Below are positions 32,365 to 39,408 of a DNA stretch of 57,340 nucleotides, piece by piece (position 1 is the first letter of the stretch; each line of letters opens with the position of its first letter). Made by a program: the position numbers and the translations under genes. The notes under the pieces are model-generated. The model did not search any database and was not told where the DNA came from. It saw only the letters and a list, made by a program, of their open reading frames with translations. The stretch comes from a virus: positions 1 through 57,340 of IMG/VR virus record IMGVR_UViG_3300030102_001647; one strand, written 5' to 3'.

Positions 32365-32730
32365 TTACCAATCAAATCCTATAACTGTAAAGCCAGCTTC
32401 GGGAGCATTGGCAGGATTAGTTCCTAAGAACTGCACCATAGCTTTAGCTTCCTCAAGCGTAGTCTTACAATCTGTACTGTCGCCTTCTTCATCTGTGCCA
32501 AGCAGAAGACCACGCCCTGCTAGTGGCTGTGGGCAATCTCCGATTGTGAAGAACGCTTGGTTCTCTACATACAGTCCCTCGTCGTCTACATATACACTGT
32601 CATCAGTGTCATCAAAGTAGGCAACAGTAAACATGTCACACTCTATCAAGGAAGATATGTCTCTCCAATCTCCAGAGTATTCTATTTCTTCGATAGTCTT
32701 ATCGAATGGGTTAATCAATATTGCTTGCAT
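32365..32730 (-). CDS. DUF3846-like protein
   Basis: 121 residues from ATG 32730 (MQAILINPFDKTIEEIEYSG). ILINPFDKTIEEIE, MFTVAYFDDTDDSVYVDDEG and GRGLLLGTDEEGDSTD follow the DUF3846 pattern of phage and plasmid proteins, which have no proven function. Fourteen bases upstream of the Api92-like gene. Confidence 0.62.
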   Translation of the reverse strand: MQAILINPFDKTIEEIEYSGDWRDISSLIECDMFTVAYFDDTDDSVYVDDEGLYVENQAFFTIGDCPQPLAGRGLLLGTDEEGDSTDCKTTLEEAKAMVQFLGTNPANAPEAGFTVIGFDW

Positions 32731-32732
32731 AA

Positions 32733-33014
32733 TTATGCGTCCTCTCTTTTCCATAAAAAATATCTGTGGTCTGGGTTAACTGTCCAATGGTCGTGGTCTA
32801 TTTCTGCCTTGTAACACTCATATACAGAGCAATACACAATGTCCTCAGACTCGTCACGCCACAGGTTCAGGTCAAACATTCTGTCGCCTACCTGTATGCC
32901 ATACCATGTGTCCTCTGGCTCTCTGTTATAGTTACACCAATCATCGTAACTCTGATGACTAAACGCTGTCAAGTATCCTAGTTCGTAGTCACTTAGTTTT
33001 AGTGTGTCTGTCAT
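32733..33014 (-). CDS. Hypothetical protein
   Basis: 93 residues, MTDTLKLSDYELGYLTAFSH to YFLWKREDA; acidic, Trp/Tyr-rich. Overlaps the membrane-protein stop upstream as ATGA. No domain recognised. Confidence 0.55.
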   Translation of the reverse strand: MTDTLKLSDYELGYLTAFSHQSYDDWCNYNREPEDTWYGIQVGDRMFDLNLWRDESEDIVYCSVYECYKAEIDHDHWTVNPDHRYFLWKREDA

Positions 33015-33334
33015 TCATGCTCTCCATCTATACGTCTGCCTAAGTTAGGTTGTGGATTGTATCCCCACTCCATGAATATCTGCGGTTTTTTCTCCGCAAC
33101 TTTGTATGTAGCTACTGTGACTGCCAAGGCACACAGCAAGGCTATGTGTCCTAGCATTGACCACAGGAAGCCCGACCAAGAACCGACTGCCACAAAGAAG
33201 GCAATCACCCACATGTAAGCAAGCACTTGTAGTATCATGTGTCTTACATATACATCTGGAATATTCTTTAGTGGGCTGAACCTATGGTCAAACACAGTAT
33301 TCCATGAGTCATAAATAAATTTATGTAGTCTCAT
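33011..33334 (-). CDS. Membrane protein with two segments
   Basis: 107 residues. Two hydrophobic helices, ILQVLAYMWVIAFFVAVGSW and GFLWSMLGHIALLCALAVTV, flanked by a basic N-terminus (MRLHKFIYDSWNTVF) and a soluble tail (NPQPNLGRRIDGEHE). Coupled on both sides by 4-base overlaps. An early-expressed membrane protein could serve superinfection exclusion; no direct evidence. Confidence 0.6.
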   Translation of the reverse strand: MRLHKFIYDSWNTVFDHRFSPLKNIPDVYVRHMILQVLAYMWVIAFFVAVGSWSGFLWSMLGHIALLCALAVTVATYKVAEKKPQIFMEWGYNPQPNLGRRIDGEHE

Positions 33335-33561
33335 CTGATGCGCTCCCTGTTATGCAAAGCATCTTGGGCTAGGAATGTCATCATGTCGAACAAATGGGCT
33401 GGGTCAAAGTATTCATAGTCCTCGCACACATGCTCTTCAATGAACGCATAGATTTCCTCGTCAGTCCAGTTCAGCCAATCGTCAGGCAATTCATTGGTCA
33501 GGTAGTGACCGCTTGCCCAGCATACTGTTGTGTCTTCACACAACTCTCTTTGTTTAAGCAT
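33331..33561 (-). CDS. Hypothetical acidic protein
   Basis: 76 residues from ATG 33561 (MLKQRELCEDTTVCWASGHY). This start gives the common 8-base overlap (ATGCTTAA) and correct spacing to AGAGG; two residues earlier another ATG exists. Contains DDWLNWTDEEIYAFIEEHVC. Function unknown. Confidence 0.55.
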   Translation of the reverse strand: MLKQRELCEDTTVCWASGHYLTNELPDDWLNWTDEEIYAFIEEHVCEDYEYFDPAHLFDMMTFLAQDALHNRERIR

Positions 33562-33889
33562 CGTCATCCTCTTCTACGTCTTCCATTTCTATCTCTAGGT
33601 CAGAGATTTCATAGTCTAATATGTCAGTGCCTGTAGCACATACAACCTCTGGTTCTCCAGAGCAATAGCCTAATCTTTCCATAGCACACTCTATCTCATG
33701 CGCTAGATACTGCTCTATCTCAGCATTAAGCTGGTCTTCAAGGTCTTCTGCAGTATCGTCGATTTCTCCATAAAAATTTAGTCCACTCACTTCGTCCAGT
33801 TCATAGTCGTATCGTATCTCTACAGTTACGACAGCGTGACCAGACACGTTGCCTCCATATATTACAGGTCTTTGTTTCATTTCTGGCAT
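33554..33889 (-). CDS. Hypothetical acidic protein
   Basis: 111 residues from ATG 33889 (MPEMKQRPVIYGGNVSGHAV), with GGAG seven bases upstream; the longer frame to 33988 overlaps the next gene without a ribosome site. The C-terminal end is strikingly acidic (ISDLEIEMEDVEEDDDA). Possibly a DNA-mimic type protein, but only composition suggests it. Confidence 0.55.
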   Translation of the reverse strand: MPEMKQRPVIYGGNVSGHAVVTVEIRYDYELDEVSGLNFYGEIDDTAEDLEDQLNAEIEQYLAHEIECAMERLGYCSGEPEVVCATGTDILDYEISDLEIEMEDVEEDDDA

Positions 33890-33893
33890 GGTA

Positions 33894-34091
33894 TTACTCC
33901 TCTTTGCCCCAATATCCGCAATCGAAAATAGCTTCTCTTGCAGTGTGTTGCGCTCCCATAATCTTACGAGCAGAATCAGGATAATCAAAGTCTATCCCCT
34001 CATAAGACGCAAGCAAAAGTTCTACTAGGTCAGTTACACTAACTGACACCTCAACATTTTCCCAATCGGTAAGTTCATTTAATACTTTCAT
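33894..34091 (-). CDS. Small acidic hypothetical protein
   Basis: 65 residues, MKVLNELTDWENVEVSVSVT to FDCGYWGKEE. One Cys, mostly helical. Unknown. Confidence 0.5.
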   Translation of the reverse strand: MKVLNELTDWENVEVSVSVTDLVELLLASYEGIDFDYPDSARKIMGAQHTAREAIFDCGYWGKEE

Positions 34092-34100
34092 TTTACACTC

Positions 34101-34382
34101 CTATTCTAAGCAAAGAAAGTCTACGATAAATTCTTTTGTCAAGTCAATCTGAACACCTGATAACACACTAACAACTTTTAGTTGCTGTTCTGTTAGCACC
34201 TGTTCTTCTGCGTCATCGTCTAGGTAGAACACATCACCGCAATCATATATCCATGTATCAGCATTTGTTACTATTGCCAATGCGTTATGCACTTCCTCGA
34301 CCAGTTCCCAATTAGGTTGGGTAGCATAGCTATCATTGTATTCTTCCTGATAGCCTGAGTTATATTGAAAAAATCTACTCAT
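34101..34382 (-). CDS. Hypothetical acidic protein
   Basis: 93 residues, MSRFFQYNSGYQEEYNDSYA to IVDFLCLE. Strongly acidic with DVFYLDDDAEEQVLTEQQLK. Start overlaps the upstream stop as ATGA. Unknown. Confidence 0.55.
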   Translation of the reverse strand: MSRFFQYNSGYQEEYNDSYATQPNWELVEEVHNALAIVTNADTWIYDCGDVFYLDDDAEEQVLTEQQLKVVSVLSGVQIDLTKEFIVDFLCLE

Positions 34383-34606
34383 GTATTACTCACAAATCCT
34401 CTTTCTTGTAGAAAGTTTATCAGTTCTTCTGTATCTTCCACTAGGCTTCTAGCATAGTCGTTAACTTCTTTAACACTATCAAGGTCAGCGTTAGTTTCAA
34501 AGTTACCCATTCTATTTCTTAGAATGTCAAATACAAACTCTATATTCATAACAAGGTCGTCATATTCGTCTTCAATCTGTGATTGATATGCCGCATCTCT
34601 ACTCAT
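34379..34606 (-). CDS. Small helical hypothetical protein
   Basis: 75 residues, MSRDAAYQSQIEDEYDDLVM with FVFDILRNRMGNFETNADLD. Coupled on both sides by 4-base ATGA overlaps. Unknown. Confidence 0.55.
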   Translation of the reverse strand: MSRDAAYQSQIEDEYDDLVMNIEFVFDILRNRMGNFETNADLDSVKEVNDYARSLVEDTEELINFLQERGFVSNT

Positions 34607-34818
34607 TTCTTACTCGCTTTCTTTACTAAATCTCCATCGTGCTTAATCTTTTTCACAGTAGGTGGATGATGTATCCTGTTACCTGCTACAGGTTTAAGCG
34701 TCCCGTCAAGCAAAAGATAATCCATTGCCTGTTCTTCATCAAAAGCTTCTATCTCATAAATTTCAGTCGTGGTTCTTTTACATACAATTCTGTATGTCGA
34801 AAGTGTCATCACACTCAT
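34603..34818 (-). CDS. Small hypothetical protein
   Basis: 71 residues, MSVMTLSTYRIVCKRTTTEI with EAFDEEQAMDYLLLDG and a basic end (DLVKKASKK). The start at 34818 has GGAG six bases upstream. Overlaps the upstream gene by 41 bases. The YEIEAFDEEQAMDYLL pattern is frequent in small phage proteins of unknown role. Confidence 0.55.
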   Translation of the reverse strand: MSVMTLSTYRIVCKRTTTEIYEIEAFDEEQAMDYLLLDGTLKPVAGNRIHHPPTVKKIKHDGDLVKKASKK

Positions 34819-35095
34819 AATCTACTCCATATACATAGGCTTTAGCCATTCCAAGTAAGTCCAATACGTCAAAACCATTGACCATACGGACTACATCGTC
34901 GTCATAGTCGTCACCTACATACAGGTTACACCACTCTTTGCAAGGCACAAAGCGAGGATTGAATCCTGATGTGTCGAACAAAGCCACTTCCACAAGATGT
35001 GGATAGCTTCTCTCCTGTGTTATAGAGAAACTATAACCTTGGTCTTGCATCACTGTAAGCGACATCCTAACATTCATGTTCATATCAAACTCCAT
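34778..35095 (-). CDS. Hypothetical protein
   Basis: 105 residues, MEFDMNMNVRMSLTVMQDQG to DDTFDIQNCM. Beta-rich first half, four Cys scattered. A promoter-like site lies just upstream. Function unknown. Confidence 0.55.
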   Translation of the reverse strand: MEFDMNMNVRMSLTVMQDQGYSFSITQERSYPHLVEVALFDTSGFNPRFVPCKEWCNLYVGDDYDDDVVRMVNGFDVLDLLGMAKAYVYGVDYECDDTFDIQNCM

Positions 35096-35112
35096 AAGTA
35101 ATTATGTAGGCA

Positions 35113-35141
35113 GTTTTAACACATGCCTAGGTGCTTGTCAA
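35113..35141 (-). promoter_or_regulatory. Possible sigma-70 promoter
   Basis: TTGACA (35141-35136), 17-base spacer, TAAAAC (35118-35113), in the 56-base gap before the gene at 34778-35095. The -10 box matches only four of six positions. Confidence 0.4.
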
Positions 35142-35151
35142 GCCGAAAGGT

Positions 35152-35382
35152 TTAGGCGGCTGTTAAGTTCCAGAAGCTACGCTTTGGTTTACGCTTCTCA
35201 ATGTACAAGCTAAACTTGCCGAAGTGAACACCATTGGTAGTCTTACCTTTGGTAATTCCGAATAGTTTTCCGTTCAAGCATCTAGCATTTTCACGCCCAC
35301 GCTTGCGGCAAATACCCTCTGTGTTACCAATACGAAAACGAAAGCCTCTTGTGCCATCGTTAAGTGAATTAAATTTAACCAT
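35152..35382 (-). CDS. Small strongly basic protein
   Basis: 76 residues, MVKFNSLNDGTRGFRFRIGN to KRSFWNLTAA. Rich in Arg, Lys and Gly (RKRGRENARCLNGKLFG), so nucleic-acid binding is possible. GGAG precedes the ATG at a suitable distance. Function unknown. Confidence 0.55.
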   Translation of the reverse strand: MVKFNSLNDGTRGFRFRIGNTEGICRKRGRENARCLNGKLFGITKGKTTNGVHFGKFSLYIEKRKPKRSFWNLTAA

Positions 35383-35426
35383 TTGAAAACTCCATTCGTT
35401 GTGGTTACATTTACTAATATATTTAT

Positions 35427-35457
35427 ATAAGTTATTCGTAAGAACTTTATAACTTAT
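35427..35457. repeat. Inverted repeat between two early genes
   Basis: ATAAGTTAT (35427-35435) and ATAACTTAT (35449-35457) are perfect 9-base arms with a 13-base centre in the 82-base AT-rich gap. It could be an operator or a weak hairpin. Confidence 0.5.
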
Positions 35458-35464
35458 TAAATTA

Positions 35465-36196
35465 TTAGGCTACTTCAAGGTTTATGTGTTTACCTTGTAA
35501 TACAAATCCTGTTGTGTCTTTCTTGGCTTCACCTTTAGCATACAATGCTACAATGTGTCTAGGTGCATCCAGAAAGCGTAAATCATCCTTGTCTCCATCA
35601 AGCACAGGCAAGCCTCTCCAGTTCACAAGTTCTGAGGCAGGATGTCTAAAGACAACAGCAATGTTACATCCTGTAACATTATATGCTCTCAGTACTTCAT
35701 CAGCATATCTTGGGTTGGCTTCACTGTATGACAGTGTAAGGTGATAGTTTTTAGGGAGTGTCTTATAGACACGTTTGACTATCTTTGTGTAGTCGTAGAA
35801 TTGAACATCTGGAAACTCATTCTCAAAATCTATATGATTTTCCCACATGATGTCTGATGTGCCGTTCAGTCTTACGACTGGTTGAATATCACGTTTCTCA
35901 CAGTATCGCTGGAACTTTGCAATATCCTCTCTTAACTGTTGCAAAAATGCAACACGATTGTCTCGCCATAGGATAGTCTTGCGGATACGTCCTGCTTGGA
36001 CATTGGACATCTTGCCACGTCCTGCAGTGTATAGACATGCTTTCTTGCATCCTGCAAGTTCGGCAGTTGGGCATAGGTTAACACCTTCCACGTTATCGGC
36101 AGGTGCTAGGTACAGGATAGCAGTCAGGTACTCTGAGCCGTCACCCTTTACAGTCTTGGCATTATTGCCAACAGATAGCAGATTGTAGTTAGACAT
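35465..36196 (-). CDS. GP88-family phage protein
   Basis: 243 residues. The start NLLSVGNNAKTVKGDG with LCPTAELAGCKKACLYTAGR (C42, C50, C54) and NVQAGRIRKTILW is the pattern of the GP88 family found in many phages and some plasmids. The cysteine spacing suggests a metal or cluster site. Later RLNGTSDIMWENHID and LTLSYSEANPRYADEVL give an alpha/beta barrel feel. No established activity. Well spaced from its neighbours with its own AT-rich leader region. Confidence 0.7.
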   Translation of the reverse strand: MSNYNLLSVGNNAKTVKGDGSEYLTAILYLAPADNVEGVNLCPTAELAGCKKACLYTAGRGKMSNVQAGRIRKTILWRDNRVAFLQQLREDIAKFQRYCEKRDIQPVVRLNGTSDIMWENHIDFENEFPDVQFYDYTKIVKRVYKTLPKNYHLTLSYSEANPRYADEVLRAYNVTGCNIAVVFRHPASELVNWRGLPVLDGDKDDLRFLDAPRHIVALYAKGEAKKDTTGFVLQGKHINLEVA

Positions 36197-36210
36197 GTTA
36201 ATACTCCGTA

Positions 36211-36372
36211 TTAGTTGCTGAGTTCCAAATCTTCACAGATTTGATAGGCAAAGTCTTTGTCGTCCCATATAGACACAGTGCCTTCGTATACACTAGAGAC
36301 AGCGTAAGCTGTTTCACCATTACCAATATAATTTTCAAGTTCTTCTACAAAGTAGATTTTCGTAGTATCCAT
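36211..36372 (-). CDS. Small acidic protein, 53 residues
   Basis: MDTTKIYFVEELENYIGNGE to AYQICEDLELSN. GAGGAG precedes the ATG by 6 bases in a context duplicated upstream of the gene at 36438. Function unknown; one of the first early genes. Confidence 0.55.
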   Translation of the reverse strand: MDTTKIYFVEELENYIGNGETAYAVSSVYEGTVSIWDDKDFAYQICEDLELSN

Positions 36373-36442
36373 AACTAACTCCTCTCAAGTTAATATAAAT
36401 ATATAATTTATTCATAAATAAATAAATTATTATTTTATTAAG
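36370..36442 (-). repeat. Duplicated AT-rich leader, copy A
   Basis: Nearly identical to 36702-36777: the two share the ATG, the GAGGAGTTrGTT ribosome site and about 50 bases of A/T with an internal inverted repeat (ATAATTTATT / AATAAATTAT). Copy A precedes the 53-residue gene and includes the stop of the gene at 36438. Confidence 0.8.
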
Positions 36443-36704
36443 CGTTTTTGCTTTCAATCTCGTGTTTCAATTCGTCAAGTTGCTTTAGCAAACTGTCTAG
36501 CTTGCGTTGCTCACCTTCAGTGAGTGGTGGATGCTTACGCTTGAGTGATGCAGCATGAAGCATTGTAAATGCTCCGAACAATGCACACAAGCCAATGACC
36601 AATAACAGCATGGTAATGACAACGTCATTATGTGTTGCTCCTAACAACATAGTGCATACTGACATAACCAAAATAAATCCAGCATATAACTTCATAAAAT
36701 TCAT
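36438..36704 (-). CDS. Small membrane protein with C-terminal coiled coil
   Basis: 88 residues from ATG 36704 (MNFMKLYAGFILVMSVCTML), with GAGGAG before it; a longer frame to 36791 is part of the AT-rich leader. Two membrane segments (residues ~6-22 and VVITMLLLVIGLCALFGAFT) are followed by a charged helix (EQRKLDSLLKQLDELKHEIE). Rightmost leftward gene, so probably among the first expressed; may act on the host envelope. Confidence 0.6.
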   Translation of the reverse strand: MNFMKLYAGFILVMSVCTMLLGATHNDVVITMLLLVIGLCALFGAFTMLHAASLKRKHPPLTEGEQRKLDSLLKQLDELKHEIESKNA

Positions 36705-36777
36705 AACCAACTCCTCATCAATGTTAATAATAATATATAATTTATTCATAAATAAATAAATTATTATTATATTAAAC
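36702..36777 (-). repeat. Duplicated AT-rich leader, copy B
   Basis: Second copy of the leader at 36370-36442; it differs at a few positions and by small gaps. It precedes the 88-residue membrane-protein gene. The conserved inverted repeat could form a 5' hairpin in the mRNA. Confidence 0.8.
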
Positions 36778-36798
36778 TTTTTCTCCAACACATGTCAA
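36769..36798 (-). promoter_or_regulatory. Possible leftward early promoter
   Basis: TTGACA (36798-36793), 18-base spacer, TAATAT (36774-36769); a TATAAT also lies 21 bases away. It is the first candidate for the whole leftward arm. Confidence 0.45.
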
Positions 36799-37120
36799 CA
36801 CATATATGAAATTATTTTATAAATCATTGTATTTATTAAATAATATATGTAGATAGGGGGTATACTGTCTGTTTTATAAACAGGGGGTGATGTTGCATTT
36901 AAGACACACAAAGTGTGAATGTTGTAATTTCATCACATATTCTATGTGTTATATTCGCAACACTTATCAAATCACTGTAAAAACTGTTGTAATTTTGTCA
37001 CTAAAAAGTATTCTTTCCCATTTTCTTCAGAAAATCTGTGACACATATGACACATACCCGCACACAAAAACGTACGAGCATACATATATATAAAATACCC
37101 CTGCCATATATTGAGTAAAT

Positions 37121-37138
37121 TTAGGAGCTTTCTCACAA
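37121..37138. repeat. 18-base direct repeat, copy 1
   Basis: TTAGGAGCTTTCTCACAA, identical to 37204-37221, 83 bases apart. It includes a Shine-Dalgarno-like AGGAG but no gene follows. Could be a protein-binding iteron. Confidence 0.85.
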
Positions 37139-37203
37139 AGTATATTTCTAAAGTAGTTCTACATTTAAAAACTGTAATACGGGGTGTTAGTAGCGGAATA
37201 AAA

Positions 37204-37221
37204 TTAGGAGCTTTCTCACAA
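37204..37221. repeat. 18-base direct repeat, copy 2
   Basis: Second identical copy of TTAGGAGCTTTCTCACAA, immediately followed by the A-run of the leftward terminator. Confidence 0.85.
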
Positions 37222-37254
37222 TAAAAAAAAAACTCCGGCGGGGTAGCCGAAGTT
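37221..37254 (-). terminator. Strong leftward factor-independent terminator
   Basis: Read leftward: AACTTCGGC (37254-37246), loop TACCCC, GCCGGAGTT (37239-37231; all nine pairs, one G-U), then a run of T. It stops transcription entering from the late-gene side. In the + direction the hairpin has only a weak T tract, so rightward termination is unlikely. Confidence 0.8.
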
Positions 37255-37279
37255 CTTATTAATATATAAATATTATAAC

Positions 37280-37308
37280 TTGTATAAAAAAGATAATGTA
37301 AGTATAAT
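37280..37308 (+). promoter_or_regulatory. Rightward late promoter for terminase/portal genes
   Basis: TTGTAT (37280-37285), 17-base spacer, TATAAT (37303-37308), identical in both boxes and spacing to the site at 46698. It leads to a ~115-base leader before the large terminase. Confidence 0.55.
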
Positions 37309-37431
37309 AGAATAATGTTAGCGGGTGTTGTATTAAGCTCCCCTTTAAATTAAAGTAAGAATATTTTAGCATGTTTTTTTTAGACACACAATAGGCTTAC
37401 ATACATCATTTATGCAATACGAGTATTATTT

Positions 37432-38964
37432 ATGCAAGACAGTGACATTCTTACTACACATGTAAATTTCAACAATACACTTAATAGATATATACAGAAG
37501 AAAGCTAAACAAGACTTCTTAACTTACGTTAGACTTGTAGCCCCAACTCTTGTAACAGACTTCAAGATGGGTAGACACATAGAGTTATTGTGTGATAGAC
37601 TACAGAAGGTAGCAGAGGGTAACTTAAAAAGGTTAATGATATTCTTGCCACCCCGTTCTAGTAAATCTTTAATAACAAGTAAACTATTTCCATCATGGTA
37701 TATAGGACACTTTAGTAATCACGAGATTATGTCTATCTCACACAGTGACCAATTAGCTAGTGACTTTGGGCGTAGTGTTAGGGATATAGTTAATGATGAA
37801 CAGTTTCAACGTATCTTCAAGGGTGTGTCTCTACGAAGTGATGTGAAGGCTGCAGGTAAATGGAAGACTAACCACAATGGTTCTTACTATGCTGCAGGTG
37901 TTAGGTCACAGATTGCTGGTCGTGGTGCGCACCTAGCATTACTAGATGATGTTATGTCTGAGGAAGATTCATTCTCAGAAGCAGGACGTAGATATATCAA
38001 AGAGTGGTGGCCTAGTGGTTTACGTACACGCTTAATGCCTAATGGTTCTATTATTATTATTAACACAAGATACCACTATGATGATTTGTGTGGTTGGTTA
38101 TTAAAACAAGAAAACGAATTAACAGAAAACAAATGGGAAGTAATTAGTATACCAGCATGGCTTGACGAGACAGCTGCAGACCTGTTAGGTTTAGAAGAAG
38201 GTAGTAGTTATTTTCCTGAGTGGAAACCAGATGAGGTATTAAAAACAGATGAACAAGAAATACGGGCTAGTAATGGGTCTAGGTATTGGGACGCTTTGTA
38301 CATGCAAAATCCGTCACCAGATGAAGGTGGGATTATCAAGAAGACGTGGTTTGAGTGGTGGGAGTATGAAGACCCACCGCAATGCGAGCTTGTTATCCAG
38401 ACTTATGACACAGCCTTCTCGACGAGGAAGACAGCAGACTATAGTGTCATCCAAACGTGGGGCATCTTTCACCAAGTCGAAGAAGACGAATACGGATACG
38501 AAAGCATCGTACCAAACCTCATTCTTCTTGGGAATGTCAAAGACCGCTTCGAGTATCCTGACCTTCGCAGAACGGCGCAGGTTCTCTACCAGAAACATAA
38601 GCCAGATATCTGCATTATTGAGAAGAAAGCTTCTGGTCAATCGTTGCTACAAGATATGCGCAAAGCAGGACTACCTGTTCTGGACTACCTGCCGGATAGA
38701 GACAAAGTATCGCGTGTCTATGCCGCTACGCCTATTATGGAGTCGGGCCGCTTATATATCCCGAAAGGAAAAGAATGGGCGAAGGATTTATTCGACGAGT
38801 GTTTGGCCTTTCCGAATGGCGCACATGATGACCAAGTAGATGCAATGACTATGGCAATACACTATATGAAGGATAGTTGGAATGTAACACACCCTGAAGA
38901 CCCTAGCTGGGAAGATGATTATAATCCTCGTAGACAAAAGAGGGTTGGATACTGGAGGACTTAG
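37432..38964 (+). CDS. terL: Terminase large subunit
   Basis: 510 residues. Motor that pumps DNA into the prohead and cuts it. The ATPase half has a variant Walker A PPRSSKS (residues 73-79) and Walker B HLALLDDVMSEED (~167-179). The nuclease half has YDTAFSTRKTADYSVIQTW and GAHDDQVDAMTMAIHYM with the expected acidic residues. The ATG at 37432 lacks a clear ribosome site. Codon use changes inside the gene: about 38310-38860 uses more G/C at third positions than the flanks, suggesting a patch from another phage. The small subunit is far away on the other strand (16399). Confidence 0.95.
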   Translation: MQDSDILTTHVNFNNTLNRYIQKKAKQDFLTYVRLVAPTLVTDFKMGRHIELLCDRLQKVAEGNLKRLMIFLPPRSSKSLITSKLFPSWYIGHFSNHEIMSISHSDQLASDFGRSVRDIVNDEQFQRIFKGVSLRSDVKAAGKWKTNHNGSYYAAGVRSQIAGRGAHLALLDDVMSEEDSFSEAGRRYIKEWWPSGLRTRLMPNGSIIIINTRYHYDDLCGWLLKQENELTENKWEVISIPAWLDETAADLLGLEEGSSYFPEWKPDEVLKTDEQEIRASNGSRYWDALYMQNPSPDEGGIIKKTWFEWWEYEDPPQCELVIQTYDTAFSTRKTADYSVIQTWGIFHQVEEDEYGYESIVPNLILLGNVKDRFEYPDLRRTAQVLYQKHKPDICIIEKKASGQSLLQDMRKAGLPVLDYLPDRDKVSRVYAATPIMESGRLYIPKGKEWAKDLFDECLAFPNGAHDDQVDAMTMAIHYMKDSWNVTHPEDPSWEDDYNPRRQKRVGYWRT

Positions 38965-38973
38965 TGTTATAAT
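38945..38973 (+). promoter_or_regulatory. Late-type promoter after terL
   Basis: TTGGAT (38945-38950), 17-base spacer, TATAAT (38968-38973) followed by AAG, straddling the terL stop. Ribosome site AGGAGAG precedes the ATG at 39008. Confidence 0.5.
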
Positions 38974-39007
38974 AAGGGCATCCGTAATTTACTAATAGGA
39001 GAGTAAA

Positions 39008-39211
39008 ATGGTTTTAGGTATAATATCCGCAGGAAAAGCTTTAGGTAAAATAAAAGAAGATAAAGAAAAAAAGAAAAAAGAAAAACTAAAGCGTATGCAG
39101 CAACAACAAGCACCGCAAAGAAAAAAAGATTCTATGTTACTAAAAAAAGGCGGTAAAGTTTCTAAAGCTAAAAAGAAAAAAGGCGGCGCACCTCATAATA
39201 GATTATATTAA
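39008..39211 (+). CDS. Small Lys-rich protein with HNRLY end
   Basis: 67 residues, MVLGIISAGKALGKIKEDKE, then long Lys and Gln runs, a LKKGGK motif, and the end GGAPHNRLY. The same last five residues end the protein at 49647. Highly positive, so DNA or RNA binding is plausible; may be packaged in the head. Function unknown. Confidence 0.55.
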   Translation: MVLGIISAGKALGKIKEDKEKKKKEKLKRMQQQQAPQRKKDSMLLKKGGKVSKAKKKKGGAPHNRLY

Positions 39212-39225
39212 CAGGAGTAAATTAA

Positions 39226-39408
39226 ATGGTTATGAAAAAGAAAAGCAAGGGCTATCGTGCTGGCGGCAAGATGAAAAGCAAAGGCTATCGTGCTGGTGGT
39301 AAAATGAAAACTAAAATGATGCGTAAGGGAGGCAAAGCTTCAGGAATGTCAGTAGCAAAACTACGGGCTGAAGCTAAGAAAAAGGGGTACAAGCTGGTTA
39401 AGTCTTAA
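39226..39408 (+). CDS. Small basic protein with tandem repeat
   Basis: 60 residues. KSKGYRAGGKM occurs twice in tandem (residues 5-15 and 17-27), encoded by near-identical DNA at 39238-39308. A KGGKASG motif and a SAP-like end, MSVAKLRAEAKKKGYKLVKS, follow. Probably binds nucleic acid. The stop overlaps the next start (TAATG). Confidence 0.6.
   Translation: MVMKKKSKGYRAGGKMKSKGYRAGGKMKTKMMRKGGKASGMSVAKLRAEAKKKGYKLVKS

Larger units (their letters stand above)
36792..37431. other. 640-base non-coding divergence region, possible origin
   Basis: No convincing gene. It separates leftward early and rightward late genes. It holds AGGGGGT twice (about 36856 and 36883) around CTGTTTTATAAACAG, a palindrome CACACAAAGTGTG near 36906, a direct repeat TGTTGTAATTT-n-TCAC (36920 and 36985), TGACACATA twice near 37040, two 18-base repeats (37121 and 37204), a leftward terminator and a rightward promoter. 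Clustered short repeats in AT-rich DNA between divergent arms resemble a replication origin or regulatory hub; this is inference. Confidence 0.5.

Noticed and set aside
36887-37093. 68-residue + strand ORF in the divergence region
   Set aside because: No ribosome site, odd composition, and it covers short repeats and palindromes; better seen as non-coding.
36791-37431. CRISPR array suggested by repeats
   Set aside because: Only two copies of the 18-base repeat, with different flanks and no regular spacers.
38249-38839. Long alternative-frame ORF over the terL nuclease half
   Set aside because: terL motifs are intact in the other frame; the long shadow comes from the local G/C-rich codon patch.
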